Shown here: positions 33,328-44,570 of the stretch, piece after piece
Numbering within the stretch: the first letter of the stretch is position 1
Layout: each line of letters begins with the position of its first letter
Source of the DNA: Isoetes taiwanensis
Lineage: Eukaryota; Streptophyta; Lycopodiopsida; Isoetales; Isoetaceae
Assembly: GCA_021234155.1 (NCBI GenBank)
Contig: JAJEKV010000038.1
Span: 11,175,190-11,239,189 of the forward strand
Direction: 5' to 3'
Length of the DNA: 64,000 bases
The notes under the pieces: model-generated
Seen by the model: only the letters and a program-made list of their open reading frames with translations
Told to the model about the DNA's origin: nothing
Databases searched by the model: none
Made by a program: the position numbers and the translations under genes

Positions 33328-33354
33328 GGTGAATGGCCCTATGGGCCTATATAA
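33265..33354 (+). promoter_or_regulatory. G-box palindrome and TATA box
   Basis: TGCCACGTGGCA (33265-33276) is a 12-bp palindrome with the CACGTG G-box/ABRE core bound by plant bZIP and bHLH factors. TATATAA at 33348-33354 lies 72 bp downstream at a normal core-promoter position, about 250 bp before the ATG of the 57-codon ORF. This supports, but does not prove, that the small ORF is transcribed. Confidence 0.55.
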
Positions 33355-33597
33355 GAATGCACGCAAAACGAAAATGAGGACCCAAACTTTGGGACATGTG
33401 TTTCCACTAGAATGGTTCTAGATGTAGGAAGTGGAGAGAATCAAAGAATAATAAAAGTGAAATGGAAATGCGCCATGACAAAAAGCAACATAAAAGTAAA
33501 CCCTAAAAGTAATTCTTAGAAGTTCGACGTGGGCATCTTCTTACTTTTTACGTCTAGATATAAGGAAAGGTTCCATTGCAAAGGGAGCCAACCAGCT

Positions 33598-33771
33598 ATG
33601 GCGAATCAAAAAGAGCAAAGCTCCGGGACATCAACCGGCAGTAACGAGAAAATGAAGGATGCATTGTATAAGGCCAAAGTTTTGCTTCATTCTGGTAGCC
33701 GCAAGCTCAAAACTGGCAGTAAAATTACTGTCCAGTGGGTCAAGGAGAGATGGGAGAAATCTAATGAATGA
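33598..33771 (+). CDS. Small hydrophilic protein, 57 aa, function unknown
   Basis: The ATG at 33598 opens a 57-codon frame that starts MANQKEQSSGTSTGSNEKM and ends VQWVKERWEKSNE. The first 20 residues are Ser/Thr/Gly-rich and disordered; the rest is basic and likely amphipathic helix (KVLLHSGSRKLKTGSKITVQ). There is no signal peptide or membrane segment. An open frame extends upstream without an ATG, which fixes the start. A G-box and TATA box lie upstream, and AATAAA overlaps the stop codon and recurs at 33852. I do not recognise the family. The G-box hints at stress or ABA control. Confidence 0.5.
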   Translation: MANQKEQSSGTSTGSNEKMKDALYKAKVLLHSGSRKLKTGSKITVQWVKERWEKSNE

Positions 33772-34560
33772 ATAAAACTGATGTTGCCTTACGTACTACA
33801 TAGGGTATATTCTGAAGCCTGTCTATTTGTTTGTCTAAAAGAGATCTGTTTAATAAAAGTTTACAGTCTGAAAGCATTGCTATATTAATATCATCATGTA
33901 ATGTAAATTGCTTATATTAATATCATTATACTCTATTCTATCTCCTTTAGTAATACATAGATATGGATGTATTATCAGCTTGATATTATCTGATTATTTG
34001 AGTTTCAGTTATATAATTATACTTGGCCTGTTTAGGATTCAGCTCCATGGCAAGAAATTGTATGTTCCCAAAGCAAACGAGGTTAATCACGTATGTCTTG
34101 ATATAAAGGACGTCTTTGAAAAGAACTATGAATGCGCAACTATAAATTTTGTACATAAGGCCAAGAAGCCTTGCATAATGCCATGCAAAAATGATGTTCA
34201 AAGAATCTCAAAGATGTTAGGAATTTAGCCTGGTCAGACGTTCCTGAAATATCACGTAATGCCCAATTCAAACTATCAGGTTCTATGTATACAACTTCAC
34301 TGTTATGGATTAGTTCTGGATTTCTACCTGAATGCCACAGGGAACACCTGTTTATGGCACACTGCATATTAACACCCAATTTGAATTGTATTTGTGAACG
34401 CTTGAAACAGATCTGTTGAACAGAAAGCATGAAACTAGAAGTACGTTTTCCAGGCCAGACATAAAGTTTTCCAGACCAAGGCGATATTATATCTTGCTTC
34501 AACTTCTCGGAAACTTATACAAAGCTTTTCCAACAGTATACCCTGAAACTGCACTAAACC
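33772..34560 (+). other. AT-rich DNA with one exon-like stretch
   Basis: After a TTTAG acceptor-like site at 34036 a frame reads IQLHGKKLYVPKANEVNHV and then IKDVFEKNYECATINFVHKA to a stop at 34228. It looks coding but has no partner exon and no family match I can name. A short direct repeat (TTATATTAATATCATYAT) sits near 33885-33930. Confidence 0.35.
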
Positions 34561-34565
34561 TTGAC

Positions 34566-34664
34566 CAACCATATGTTCGATTGTTCATATATGTTATTAA
34601 ACATGCCTCCTTGCATCACCTCCTCAAGATCCCTCCATCACCTCCACAAGATCTACCTGCTTGC
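34566..34664 (+). pseudogene. Possible relic of a laccase last exon
   Basis: The frame reads VRLFIYVIKHASLHHLLKIP and then PSPPQDLPAC. This resembles a laccase C-terminus (..ATVFIV.NG......PPPP.DLP.C), as in the real gene 2.7 kb downstream (IVPAPPPDLPTC). The HCH copper motif that should precede it is not visible, the stop after the cysteine is lost, and the similarity is short. It may be debris of an older tandem laccase copy. Confidence 0.35.
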
Positions 34665-35174
34665 TTTCTAACAGTCATTTCTTTGATCTTTAAATCACAG
34701 GTATTATAGTCATTTGATATGTTCAGTGGTTTGACAGGAATAATATTTTACATATGGTAGGCAGAATAATCTTTGTTTAGGAAGTGGAGGCAGGCCTCCT
34801 TATTTTGGCGATGACGTGGTCTACAATTGTGTGCAATGAAAGAACATGGCACACGCTTTGAATGTTTCAACGGGTAAAGCCACGTTATTGTTTTTGGCTT
34901 TGTTTGGATATGTCCAAGCAATTTGTTTGGTGTGTATCACGTGAGCTATGCGACAAAAAAAAATTCATTTGTAATCCTACAAGCTTGACAACAATGCATT
35001 AAGTTTTAGTATTAAAAAATTGAACGTAAACCAAATAAAACTTTTGCCTCAAGATTACGCCGAAGGATCCAAAATGCGGCAGCATCACTTCTTTTCATGC
35101 CGCCAAAATTTGATTCTCAGGTCAAGAAGAATGACAACCATAATCTAGAACTTTGACATGGAAAGTGGTGTCTC
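34665..35174. other. Laccase upstream region
   Basis: AT-rich with no ORF. It presumably contains the distal promoter of the laccase. Dispersed ACGTG-type cores occur (CACGTGAGC near 34938), but I assign no specific factor. Confidence 0.4.
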
Positions 35175-35182
35175 TATATAAA
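35175..35182 (+). promoter_or_regulatory. Laccase TATA box
   Basis: TATATAAA lies 91 bp upstream of the laccase ATG in CTCTATATAAACG context. That predicts a start site near 35205-35215 and a 5' UTR of about 55 nt. Confidence 0.65.
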
Positions 35183-35265
35183 CGTTAGATAGACGTGGAT
35201 AAACTAACTAAGCGTACTTGAGACTTGAGATTGAACTGAAAATTGAGATTGAGATAAAAGAAGCC

Positions 35266-37413
35266 ATGCAGATTCTCAATGCACGGGTTGTGTGGCCTCT
35301 GCTTTTATTCTTTTGCTATACCACTCTTGCTGATACAAGATTTTACAACTTTCAGGTTGAGTTCTATATTTCATGTCACTAAAAGCATTGACTTTGCATT
35401 TCTTTTTGATAGTCTGCTGATGATTTACTTGTAAACAGATTGACTATGCAAATTACACTGTTGGATGCCACAGCAAGCAAATGGTGGTTGTGAATGGCCA
35501 ATCACCGGGTCCGGTCATTCGAATTACTAGAGGAGATAGAGTTATTATAAATGTGACCAATTTGGTTACAAGCAATATCACAATCCATTGGTAAGTCTGT
35601 TGTTTTCCCAATTTTTGTTTTTGTAAACAGAAAAGTGACGGGTTTGGTTTTTGCAGGCATGGTGTATACCAGAAGCAATCAGTGTGGTCAGATGGAGCAG
35701 CTTATATCACACAATGTCCAATCCAAACGGGAGGATCATTTATATACAATTTTACTGTGCCTGATCAACAAGGGACTTTATTCTGGCATGCTCATATAGG
35801 CTGGCTCAGGGGCACAGTCTATGGCGCATTTGTCATAGATCCCAAGCCTCTTGCGAAACTTCCATATCCAAAACCTCATGGAGACCATGTTTTTGTTTTG
35901 GGTAATAATTGAAGAAACTGTTCCTAATTTTATTATACCTTCTTTTACATTCTATAGCTAAGATGAAAATGGTTGTTTAATTGCAGGAGAATGGTGGAAT
36001 GATGACGTTGAAGAGGTTGATAAGAATGCCAATATTATAGGTGTAGCCCCTGCTCTGTCCAATGCTTATCTGATAAATGGTCATCCTGGCCCTCTTTACA
36101 ACTGCTCTGCTAATGGTGGTAAGTTACCATATAAGACATTGTGGATATGGGAAACAAATCATAAGAAATATGCATGTCTCATCAAGCTTTATTACATTCG
36201 TTTGCAGATACAGAGATTGTGAATGTGGAGAAGGGTAAAAGGTATCTTCTCAGATTCATCAATGCTGCTCTGGAAACAGACCTCTTCGTCACAATAGCAA
36301 ACCATAATCTTACAGTGGTAGAAGCAGATGCATCCTACACAAAGCACATAACCAATACCAGTTTTCTGATCTCTTCAGGCCAGACCTACAATTTCCTCAT
36401 CACTGCAAATCAACCAATAGGTCAATACGACATAGTAGTTTCACCCTATCAGAGAAATATACAAGGAGTGCAGGAAACACCAGCACTAGCAATTTTGAGA
36501 TACAAGGGAGCAAATATGGCAAAAAGTCCAGTTTATCCAAGCAAAGTGCCTTCGAAAAATGATAGCGCACTTTTTACACAATCCCAAGAGCAAATTAGGA
36601 GTTTAAATTCAAGGAGATATCCAGCAAAAGTTCCAAAGACTGTAGATGTGAGTCTGTATCAGGTGGTGTCACTGAATGTAGAGCCTTGCACTGTAACCCC
36701 CACCAGCTTATGCCAGGGACCTAACTACACTACAGCAGGAAACAAAACAATATTAACTAGTTTTGCAAGCTCCATTAACAATGTCACTTTTCAGGCACCA
36801 CAGACTGCTGTACTGCAAGCTTACTATTATAACACCACTGAAGTTTACACTACAAATTTTCCAGCAAAACCTTTAACTAGTTATGACTACACTGGCCAAC
36901 AGCTTGCCATTAGCAGTCTGGCAACAGAAAAGGCTACCATGGTTACAGAGATCCCTTTTGGAGCTAATGTTGAGTTGGTAATGCAAGGGACTGTAAATTT
37001 CCAAGCTCAGGGACATCCCTTCCACTTGCATGGAACTGACTTTTATGTGGTTGGTTATGGAGCTGGGAATTATAATTCCTCTTCTGATCCTGCCAAGTTT
37101 AACCTGATTGATCCTGCACGAAGAAATACTGCCATGTTGAAGAGTTCTGGATGGACTGCGCTGCGCTGGAGAGCTGAAAACCCAGGTATATGGTCTCATC
37201 TTCTGTTATGCCATAAGGCCTCTGTTATATGATAATGATAGTAGGATCTGATGATATTTCTCTGTTTGTTTCTGTTATGCAGGTGTTTGGATTTTGCATT
37301 GCCACTTTGAAGGACATGTGTCTTGGGGAATGGCCACCGTATTTATTGTTAAGAATGGAGCTAAACCTGGCCAGATTGTTCCTGCACCTCCTCCAGATCT
37401 TCCTACCTGCTAA
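35266..37413 (+). CDS. Laccase (multicopper oxidase), six exons, 575 aa
   Basis: Exons by GT-AG sites: 35266-35355, 35439-35590, 35657-35901, 35987-36118, 36208-37185 and 37283-37413; phases agree and the frame is open to TAA. The product is a secreted blue-copper oxidase that oxidises phenolics such as monolignols with O2 in the cell wall. Residues 1-22 form a signal peptide (WPLLLFFCYTTLA). Copper ligands are complete: HWHG (80-83), WHAH (124-127), HPFHLHG (476-482), and HCHFEGHVSWGM (538-549), with Met549 in the T1 axial position. Many NxT/S sites occur. Length and six-exon structure fit plant laccases. The 3' part is duplicated at 53739-54237. Confidence 0.96.
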
Positions 37414-37421
37414 AATATCTG
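36923..37421 (+). repeat. Segmental duplication block A, source copy (laccase 3' end)
   Basis: This 499-bp stretch (end of exon 5, intron 5 and exon 6) is repeated without evident difference at 53739-54237. The intron is included, so the copy came from DNA, not from mRNA. Confidence 0.95.
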
Positions 37422-39090
37422 CTAAAATATCTGAAGATACTTCAACTCTTCCTGATACAGGCTGTATTTTAGCGATTGATTATTCCTTTCCTCCAACCCG
37501 TCCCCTACATCAAGCTGATTTATTATTCTTTTCCCAAGCAATAGTTTTTTGATCCCGATACCCTAACTAAATATGTGGCTTGGGCAGCCAAATAAAACCC
37601 TCCAACTAGGGAGGAACCAACTTGGAGGCCACCTCATCTAGCATGTTATTTAACATGGTCACTTTTATAATGTTTTTTCCAAGTATTATGGCGTCACATT
37701 CAAGTTTTATTCTCCACCATTGATATGGCGAATATTCCCAGTATTGTGCCAGATCAAAGGCCATTAGATTTTTGAGCGGAAAAATGCATGCCACTGTCAA
37801 TGGTGTGAAAACAACGTATGGTTGAAGCAATTAGGAAGAAGAAAACAAAAAAACCACTTCAAAACCATTGGCGCTCTCGAATTTGCCAGACCTAGCTTCA
37901 CACACATCGCCCCTCCACTAAACCTCAGCAAGAACTATGGCATGACATACCACGGCTTCATGAAACCGTCGTCCTGCCATAGCGTTCTCAACTGGGGGAA
38001 AGGGTCAAAGGCCAAGGCAAATTTTCCACGTCGCCTGACCAGTTGGGATAACGATGGAAGGCTACTCGAAATGAAGAAAGGAAAAGAGAAGCTATGCTCC
38101 GGTTACGCCCTAACCCTGTTCCGATTAACTCTGTAAATAAGAGAACCAAAGAACCAAAGTAAAGAAACCAAAGAACGGAGAAAGCTTGTCAATCGATCCC
38201 CGCGACTCCCCTATTAATATCGCACTCAATCCAAAACTGAACCGCTTCAATGAATCCCCTGCCGCCGAGATCAATCCCGCCCAATCTCCAAATCAATCTC
38301 AAGAAGTGGATGTACCGCACAATGAGATGGTTGTTTCTGGCAAGGCTGGAGGATTCGAACCTCCGTGCCATCGGCCTCACGGGAACCCTCCATCTTACAA
38401 GGAAGCAAGACAAAGCATCATGTTACTGTGGAACCACATAGCAAGCTAAAGCCAAAAAAAAAAAAAAGGACACCAACAATAGGACAACAGAACCGAGGCA
38501 GCCCTTTGCCGAGCTTCGGCACACAAATTTCTCCTTCACAAAGAATTTTGAAATGCCCGAAATTTTCATCTGGAATGCCCGAAATCCCATCTGCATGTTC
38601 TTTGCTTGCGGAAAATGTAGGTCGACTTACCTACAGCTGTTCAAGACTCCCCTGAACAACTCCACACCGCGCAACAAGGAGACATCTAGCCCTTTCGACT
38701 CCCAACAAAGCAGCAGGTCGTTTCTTGGCTTCAACGATGCCTGCGCCTGCTCTGCGCCTCACCCATAGAAACAGAGAACCCAGCCTCGAAAAAGGAAGTG
38801 GCGTGAAACTCTATCCACGCCCTACAATTTAGCATGGAAAATAGCAAACAATAAACTTGCAAATACATTGAAATTAAAAACTAGACCACTAAATGCAAAC
38901 AAGCTGCTCAAACATGCCAAAATATACCCTTTTCTATACAATACGGGATCAAAATCATAGTCCCAACCACTGATTCCCAAATACGAAACAAAAATCGCAG
39001 AAGTTTATAGCATGTTATTTTGCTTGCCATTGAATTGTTCCACAAAAATTTGCAAACTTGCACAACTTTAAAACAAGAATACTAAGAGTA
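37414..39090. other. Unassigned DNA downstream of laccase
   Basis: No gene is recognised. AATAAA at 37591 could serve as a laccase poly(A) signal but lies inside the duplicated block. Near 38343-38362 GGCTGGAGGATTCGAACCTC resembles an inverted tRNA T-arm (TTCGAAT loop with a GGAGG stem), without the rest of a tRNA. Confidence 0.45.
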
Positions 39091-39365
39091 TGTATTAAAG
39101 ATCAACAGTGCAAACAGAAGAACTGAACCTTTGTGTGAGAAAATAAGAACTCGAAACTTTGCATCCAGAAAAACTTGATCTGATCCAGTGGCCTACAAGA
39201 CATTTTTATATGCCATTGTAACACAATCTTAGGCTTAACACAAGCCTTAAGTTTAGAAACTTAGAATAAAACAAGGAACCCTTTAATTAAGCACAATTCA
39301 AGGAGTAAACTTAGCAGAAACAAAAATAGATGTTTCCAAGCACGTAAATCTTTTGATATCCAACA
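39091..39365 (-). repeat. Copia LTR (minus-strand element), copy 1
   Basis: Read on the minus strand it begins TGTTGGATATCAAAAG at 39365 and ends AATACA at 39091, 275 bp with TG/CA ends. The purine tract CCTTTTGAGGAGGCG directly precedes it (39366-39380), the expected position of a polypurine tract before a 3' LTR. The plus-strand LTR at 42336 is the same family. Confidence 0.85.
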
Positions 39366-40555
39366 CGCCTCCTCAAAAGGTACGAAACCAATTTGAACCT
39401 GTTTAAAACATTCCAAGCTGCTTCAGATTTTTGCCCATCTTCAGATTGGCAAGAGCTTTGGTCAGAATATCTGCAGCCATATCATTTGTGCAGCAATAAT
39501 CAATCTTGATCTTTCCTTCCTCAACCAACTGCCTAACCACGTGAAACTTAATATCAACATGTTTCATTCGAGCATCCATCACTGGATTTTTAGAAATGGC
39601 AATTGTCCCCTGGTTGTCACAGAAGATAATCAGTGGGACATCAATGTGTATGCCCAAATCCCTGTAGAGCTGTTGTAGCCATACTACCTCATTACTTGCA
39701 TTAGCAAGTGCTATATATCTGGCCTCGGTTGTGGACTGGGCCACACATTTCTACTTAGTGCTTTTCCAGTTTATGATACCTCCTGCAATGATGAATTATT
39801 AGCCTGAAGTTGAGGTTCTATCATGTAAGTTTTCTGCCCAGTCAGAATCAGAATGGCCAAGAAGATCTGTAGTGTCCTTTGCATTGTACATGATGCCATT
39901 ATCAATTGTGCCATCAAGGTACCTGCGACATCTTTTGAGAGCAGTGCAATTAGTTTGTTTTGAGGAAACAGAGAATTGACTGAGTTTACAGGTGACAAGA
40001 GACAAATCTGGTCATGTGGTCAAGGCTGCAAAGTTCAGTGATCCAATGATGCTTCAATAATTGTCACAAAAATACTGCATGTTTGAAGAGCATTCTGGAT
40101 CATTTGGAAATAGAGGTAAGTTTATTTCCATTTGTTTTAATTGGATGATAGTCGAAAAATTTGAGATTTTGGATCAAATTCTGCAAGTATTTGGTCTGTT
40201 TCATGGACAAAGTTCCATTTAACTGATTATATGAAATTTCTATGCCAAGAAAATAACGTACCTGGCCAAGGTCTTTCATCTTGAAATTGGCTTGGAGCTG
40301 AGATTTCAGAAGGTTGAGGTCTTTTTTCATTGGCTGCAATGATGAGAATATCATCCACATAACATATGACAAACAATGGTGAGACATCAGGAAAGGGCAA
40401 TTCCACTAAGGAAGGCCCTCCTACTAAGAATGTTGAAGAAAAACAAATAGTCCTCTGTAGTAGGGTGCAATGGAGGGACAAGAAGGTCAGAATCATGCAC
40501 AAGTGCAACAAGGAAATAGTAGGTCAAGGAGTCATTGTACTAGCGGATCTTGGTC
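39366..40555 (-). pseudogene. Ty1/copia pol 3' half: RT end and RNase H, copy 1
   Basis: Minus-strand frames in order: VICYVDDILIIAANEK (RT active site YVDD), FKMDLGQ-like FKMKDLGQVRYFLGIEISYN, LDGTIDNGIMYNAKD and SDSDWAENLHDRTSTSG (RNase H start), then TEARYIALANASNEVVWLQQ, FCDNQGTIAISKNP and HVDIKFHVVRQLVEEGKI (RNase H end). The frame changes several times, so it is dead. It lacks everything 5' of mid-RT and joins non-element DNA near 40560. Its 3' LTR follows at 39365. The same arrangement is present at 59022-60210. Confidence 0.88.
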
Positions 40556-42335
40556 AAGAAATTTGTCAATGATGAAAGATCTATAGTTCGGATAGTCATT
40601 TATGCATATATTTCTCCTCGAACCCCCTGTTATTGTGCTATATATTCTAGATGAGGTGCACCGTAGAATACCTCGATTGTCGGATTCGTCGATTCTACGA
40701 CTCAGACCATTTTTTTTTTTTTTTGAGAGAACGGTGGTGGTTTTTTTTATATTATATAGAAAAGAAATTACAATGCTTCATTCTGACAAAGAGAACTACT
40801 AGGGGAGTAGACTCAACATCTTCATTCCCTTAAGCTGCAGAAACTTATTAAAAGCTCTAATAGCAAATGCATTAAGGCACGAGAGATGTCTCTCCACATC
40901 GGAAACGAGAATCGCAAGATGATCGGGAAGAGCCAATGGCTCCTAAATAATTCTGTTGGCACGAGAAACACACAAATAACTTTGAATTGCTGAAGTAGAA
41001 AGAAGATGTAACGCCCTTAGACTATAAGACAACGGCCGGATATGACACTAACATGCATATCAAGACGAAGAAGCACATGCTCGGACATAGCAAAGATGTC
41101 TGGCATGCTAATTCCATATGGAAAGCCAAGGTAATTTGGCATCAATACCAAATTTTCACCCAAATTTAAGTATTTGAGTGGCTTCTCAAGCTTAGCGGTG
41201 CTTAAAAAGAAACCTAGGTGCTACGTGCTCAATCTTCTATGCTCAAGCCCGATTACTTAAGCATTTAGATTTTTAGCTCACGCCATATATCTAATTGTCC
41301 TTTGCCTCTTCAATATAAATCAATAATTCGGATTCATCCGCATAGCTCCCCGACAAAACATAATCTTTCTAATCATCATTTGCAAAGGCGGATCTTCCGC
41401 TAGTAAGAAAGAGTGAAGAGATAATGGCAAAATAGAATTCATTCAAGAAATTCCATTCGGATCGAGGGTTTTCAACGCAAAAATTACATGATGTCACATC
41501 TCCACAACCTGAATCTTGCTGAGAAACTATTCTTCTCTTCACCTTATAGGCCAGTGTCCCAACTGGGCAAACCATTTCGGCGTGACCATCTTCAAGAAAG
41601 GAGATGGAAATAATGCAAAAACATCAAAGAAAAGAACCACGTTTGTGGTTACCTGTTTCCCCAAAAAAGATCCAGATTATGTCCGCCAGAGAGGAGAAGA
41701 AAAATGCGATTTGTGCAGATCTTTTTCCAGAAATTTTGAAATGGATTGTCCTGCCTTGCTAGCACTTTCCTAATATCTGCGCAGGCACCGGGATGGAGGT
41801 GCGAAGTGCGGATTGGAGAGAGGAAGGCGACTCTCCTCTCTTCTGCCGCCCTAGCCGCCGAAGACTGCGCCAAGAACCGTAACCGTCATTTCCTAGGATG
41901 TCATCATAGGAATTTACTCAGACCATTTAGATGCACCCTAGACTACCTCGATCGTCAGACTTGTCGACTCTACGACCCAGACCATATATGGTTGTTTATG
42001 ATTGGGGGCACTTATGATTTGAAATATGAAGTACTGGTTCTCCCAAGGTTTGGAATGCATATGAACCTCTATATGGGTTCGCCTAGGGTTTTAGAATATG
42101 AAATATGAAGACGAACCATTATCAAAATAGTCCAATGTCTTAGTACGAATGCTTTAATCAATACAACCAACGAGCGAATGTAATTTTTTTCTATTAAATC
42201 TATGTTTTTTTATTTTAATATTTAACAACCCATCAATTGTTTTAGACTACATGATCTATGGTTCCAGGAACAGTCATTTATGCATCCATATCAAATCCCC
42301 TTGGAACTCCTATTATTGTGCTTATCTATTCATAC
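40556..42335. other. Unassigned block between two copia halves
   Basis: No gene. A dispersed-repeat terminal motif (CCCCCTGTTATTGTGCTATA) lies at 40624. About 135 bp at 40576-40710 is related in pieces to 41928-41990 (TACCTCGAT.GTC...CTACGAC.CAGACC) and 42252-42325 (GATCTATGGTTCC...TCATTTATGCAT), so the interior 1.2 kb is bounded by diverged direct repeats. A poly-T tract lies near 40710. Confidence 0.5.
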
Positions 42336-42603
42336 TGTTGGATATCAAAAGGTTTACGAGCTTGGAAACATCTATTTTTGTTTATGCTAAGTTTACTCCT
42401 TGAATTTTGCTTAGTTAAACGGTTCCTTGTTTTACTCTAAGTTTCTAAACTTAAGGCTTGTGTTAAGCCTAAGATTGTGTTGTGGCATATAAAAATGCGT
42501 TGTAGATCACTGGATCAGATCAAGTTTTTCTGAATGCAAAGTTTCGAATTCTTATTTTCTCACACAAAGGTTCAGCTCTTCTGTTTGCATTGTTGATCTT
42601 TAA
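42336..42603 (+). repeat. Copia 5' LTR (plus-strand element), copy 1
   Basis: It starts TGTTGGATATCAAAAGGTTT and runs to CTTTAA before the primer-binding site. It matches the inverted LTR at 39091-39365 over nearly its whole length, showing that both half-elements belong to one family. Confidence 0.85.
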
Positions 42604-42616
42604 TGGGTTATGGGCC
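42604..42616 (+). promoter_or_regulatory. Copia primer-binding site, half-tRNA type
   Basis: TGGGTTATGGGCC directly after the LTR is complementary to the anticodon arm of plant initiator tRNA-Met (GGCCCATAACCCA), not to its 3' end (which would need TGGTATCAGAGC). Drosophila copia and yeast Ty5 prime from such an internal half-tRNA site. The same 13 bases are at 62593-62605. Confidence 0.75.
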
Positions 42617-42718
42617 TACACATGCTTTAAACATCCGTTGCTGATTCTTAAACTCTGTGATTAATCTGGTGTACGGTATCTCTGTCTCATCACCTTTTTC
42701 TTCATCGTGAGGTCTGGA

Positions 42719-43456
42719 TATGGAAGATATCACTGGAACTCTTTATGTCTCTGAGTGGCGCATGATTCCTCGCTTATCGTGGAAGAATTTCTAGATGTGG
42801 AAATGGAGAATGCAAGTGGTTTTGAAGGACCGGAAGCTCTGGGATGTTGTAGAGCCTGCTCCACAAATTGTTGTTCTTGATAATCCGGCTAGTGATGCCG
42901 ATGTTGATGAAACCTCGATTGGGGAATTTTGTTGGACGAAGTGGAAAGGGATCGTAAGGCTCAGTTCATTTTGATAACAAGTCTTGACAATGTCTCTGCA
43001 TGCATTGTGAAGGACTCACCAACTGCCCAAGCTATGCGGGAGTCCCTTAGATTCCACTATGAGTTTGCCACTGCTGAAAATCATTTGGTGCTTTTTAAAG
43101 CGCTGTATGAGCTCCAACATGCGAAGGAGGTGATTTGCTTGAGCATGTGTGTAAAATGAAAGACATCTTTGGATGATTTATGTGCCAATCGGAGGCTAAA
43201 TTAGTGAGGGCGAAAAAGTCGCATCTTTGCTCAACGGTCTTCCTAAATCTTATGAAGGCTTGGTGAACTCTCTTGAGAATAGTCTTGATGTCTATATCTT
43301 TGACACGGCTTATGAGAAAATCAAAATTGAGTCTCACGAGGAGAGACAACAATCTCGTCCTCATGATGACCTTATGGTTGCAGACACTCGAGGAAATCAA
43401 ACTCAAGATGCTCGAGGAACTCGGAGTCATATAGATGTCAAAAGGATGGACATCTA
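42719..43456 (+). pseudogene. Ty1/copia gag, copy 1, frameshifted
   Basis: Begins MEDITGTLYVSEWRM, then a stop, WKWRMQVVLKDRKLWDVVE, and later YEGLVNSLENSLDVYIFDTA, the UBN2-type gag pattern (W...M...L....W.....; LP..Y......). Compared with the same gene at 62784, this copy has extra frame breaks near 42912, 43090 and 43165, mostly where copy 2 has CTG or CAG. Function would be particle formation. Confidence 0.85.
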
Positions 43457-44570
43457 GCTCGCGATTGCAGAGCACTGGCACCTATTGCTAAATCTGAACC
43501 TACTGTGGAGCAGAGCAACATGGCTCTGGATTATCATTGTGTTGCACTCACTGAAGTATCCAGCAAAGGACCTATATGATTTCTAGACTCTGGTGCAACT
43601 TGTCATATGACTCCTACACGAAGAATCTTCGTTAACTACCAATCCTTGAATGAAGACGAACTGTTTGCATGGGAGATAATCATCTTCAACGTCCCAAAGG
43701 AATTGGAACAGTAAAAATCCACACCAAGTCTGGTGTTCCCAAATTTCTGAAACATATATTGCATGTTCCCGGACTGCACAAGAGCTTACTTTCTGTAAGT
43801 AAAATCACTGATGCAGGACTTGTTGTTTCATTTGGGACAGGTTTCTGTCACATCCAAAATGCTGCTAAGGAAATTATGCTCACGGGCACCCAACAAGGTA
43901 ATCTCTATTAAATTGCAAATGTTGTTGAAGAAGTAAATCTTGCTCTGCTGAATACTCCTCAAGCCTTATGGCACTTTAGAGTTGGCCATATTTCATCTGC
44001 GCGCATGGAACATTTGATCTACAAAAGGTACTTTCCTGATAAGTCCTTCTCAATATTACCATGCAATCCTTGTCTTCAAAACAAAATCACTCGAGCCTCT
44101 TTCTCTGCTTCTGACTCTAAAGCATCCAGAACTCTTGAATGTTTCCACGTTGACGTATGTGGATCAATGAAACCCTCAACTCTGCAAGTAGCCCAATACT
44201 TCATGTTGATTTTGGATGCTTACTCTCGGAAGCATTTTGTCTATATGCTACACAACAAGAGTGAGGCCTTCACACAATTTACAATTTTTCTTCTAGAAGT
44301 AGAGAGATTTACAGGAAATAAACTAGATGTTCTCGGAAATGGAGATGGAGAACTTACTTCAAATGCCTTCAAAGATTTCTGCACAAGATTCAGCATCAGA
44401 TCACAGCTCCCTATACACCTGAATAAAATGGCAGAGTAGAGCGTGCAAATAGGGCCATTATTGAGATGGCCAGAACGATGCTCAGTGCTCGATAACTTCT
44501 AGCAGAATTTTGGGGGAAAGCTATCCTTACTGCATTATATCTTACAAACAGAGTTCCTCACAGTGGCATC
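43457..44570 (+). pseudogene. Ty1/copia protease and integrase, copy 1
   Basis: FLDSGATCHMTPTRRIFVNY (43579 on) is the aspartic protease active site of copia elements. The GAG-pre-integrase motif ALWHFRVGHISSARMEHL and CNPCLQNKITRAS form the HHCC zinc site. The core has ECFHVDVCGSMKPSTLQVAQ with the first aspartate, while the second motif (usually SDNGGEF) is decayed to NGDGELTSNAF. Several stops interrupt it. Confidence 0.87.

Larger units (their letters stand above)
37480..44014. repeat. Segmental duplication block B, copy 1
   Basis: From TTATTCCTTTCCTCCAACCC this block repeats at 57142-64000, with small indels and one 322-bp insertion in copy 2. It may continue past 44014; copy 2 is cut by the window end. 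It contains 1.6 kb of unassigned DNA, a minus-strand copia half-element, 1.8 kb of unassigned DNA and the start of a plus-strand copia element. Confidence 0.95.

Noticed and set aside
36873-37199. 108-codon minus-strand ORF inside laccase exon 5
   Set aside because: It is antisense to a fully supported laccase exon; the same shadow appears at the duplicated fragment (53683-54015).
38343-38372. tRNA gene on the minus strand (T-arm-like GGAGG TTCGAAT CCTCC)
   Set aside because: Only the T-arm stem and loop are recognisable; the acceptor, D and anticodon arms cannot be built from the neighbouring sequence in either duplicate copy (also at 58010-58040).
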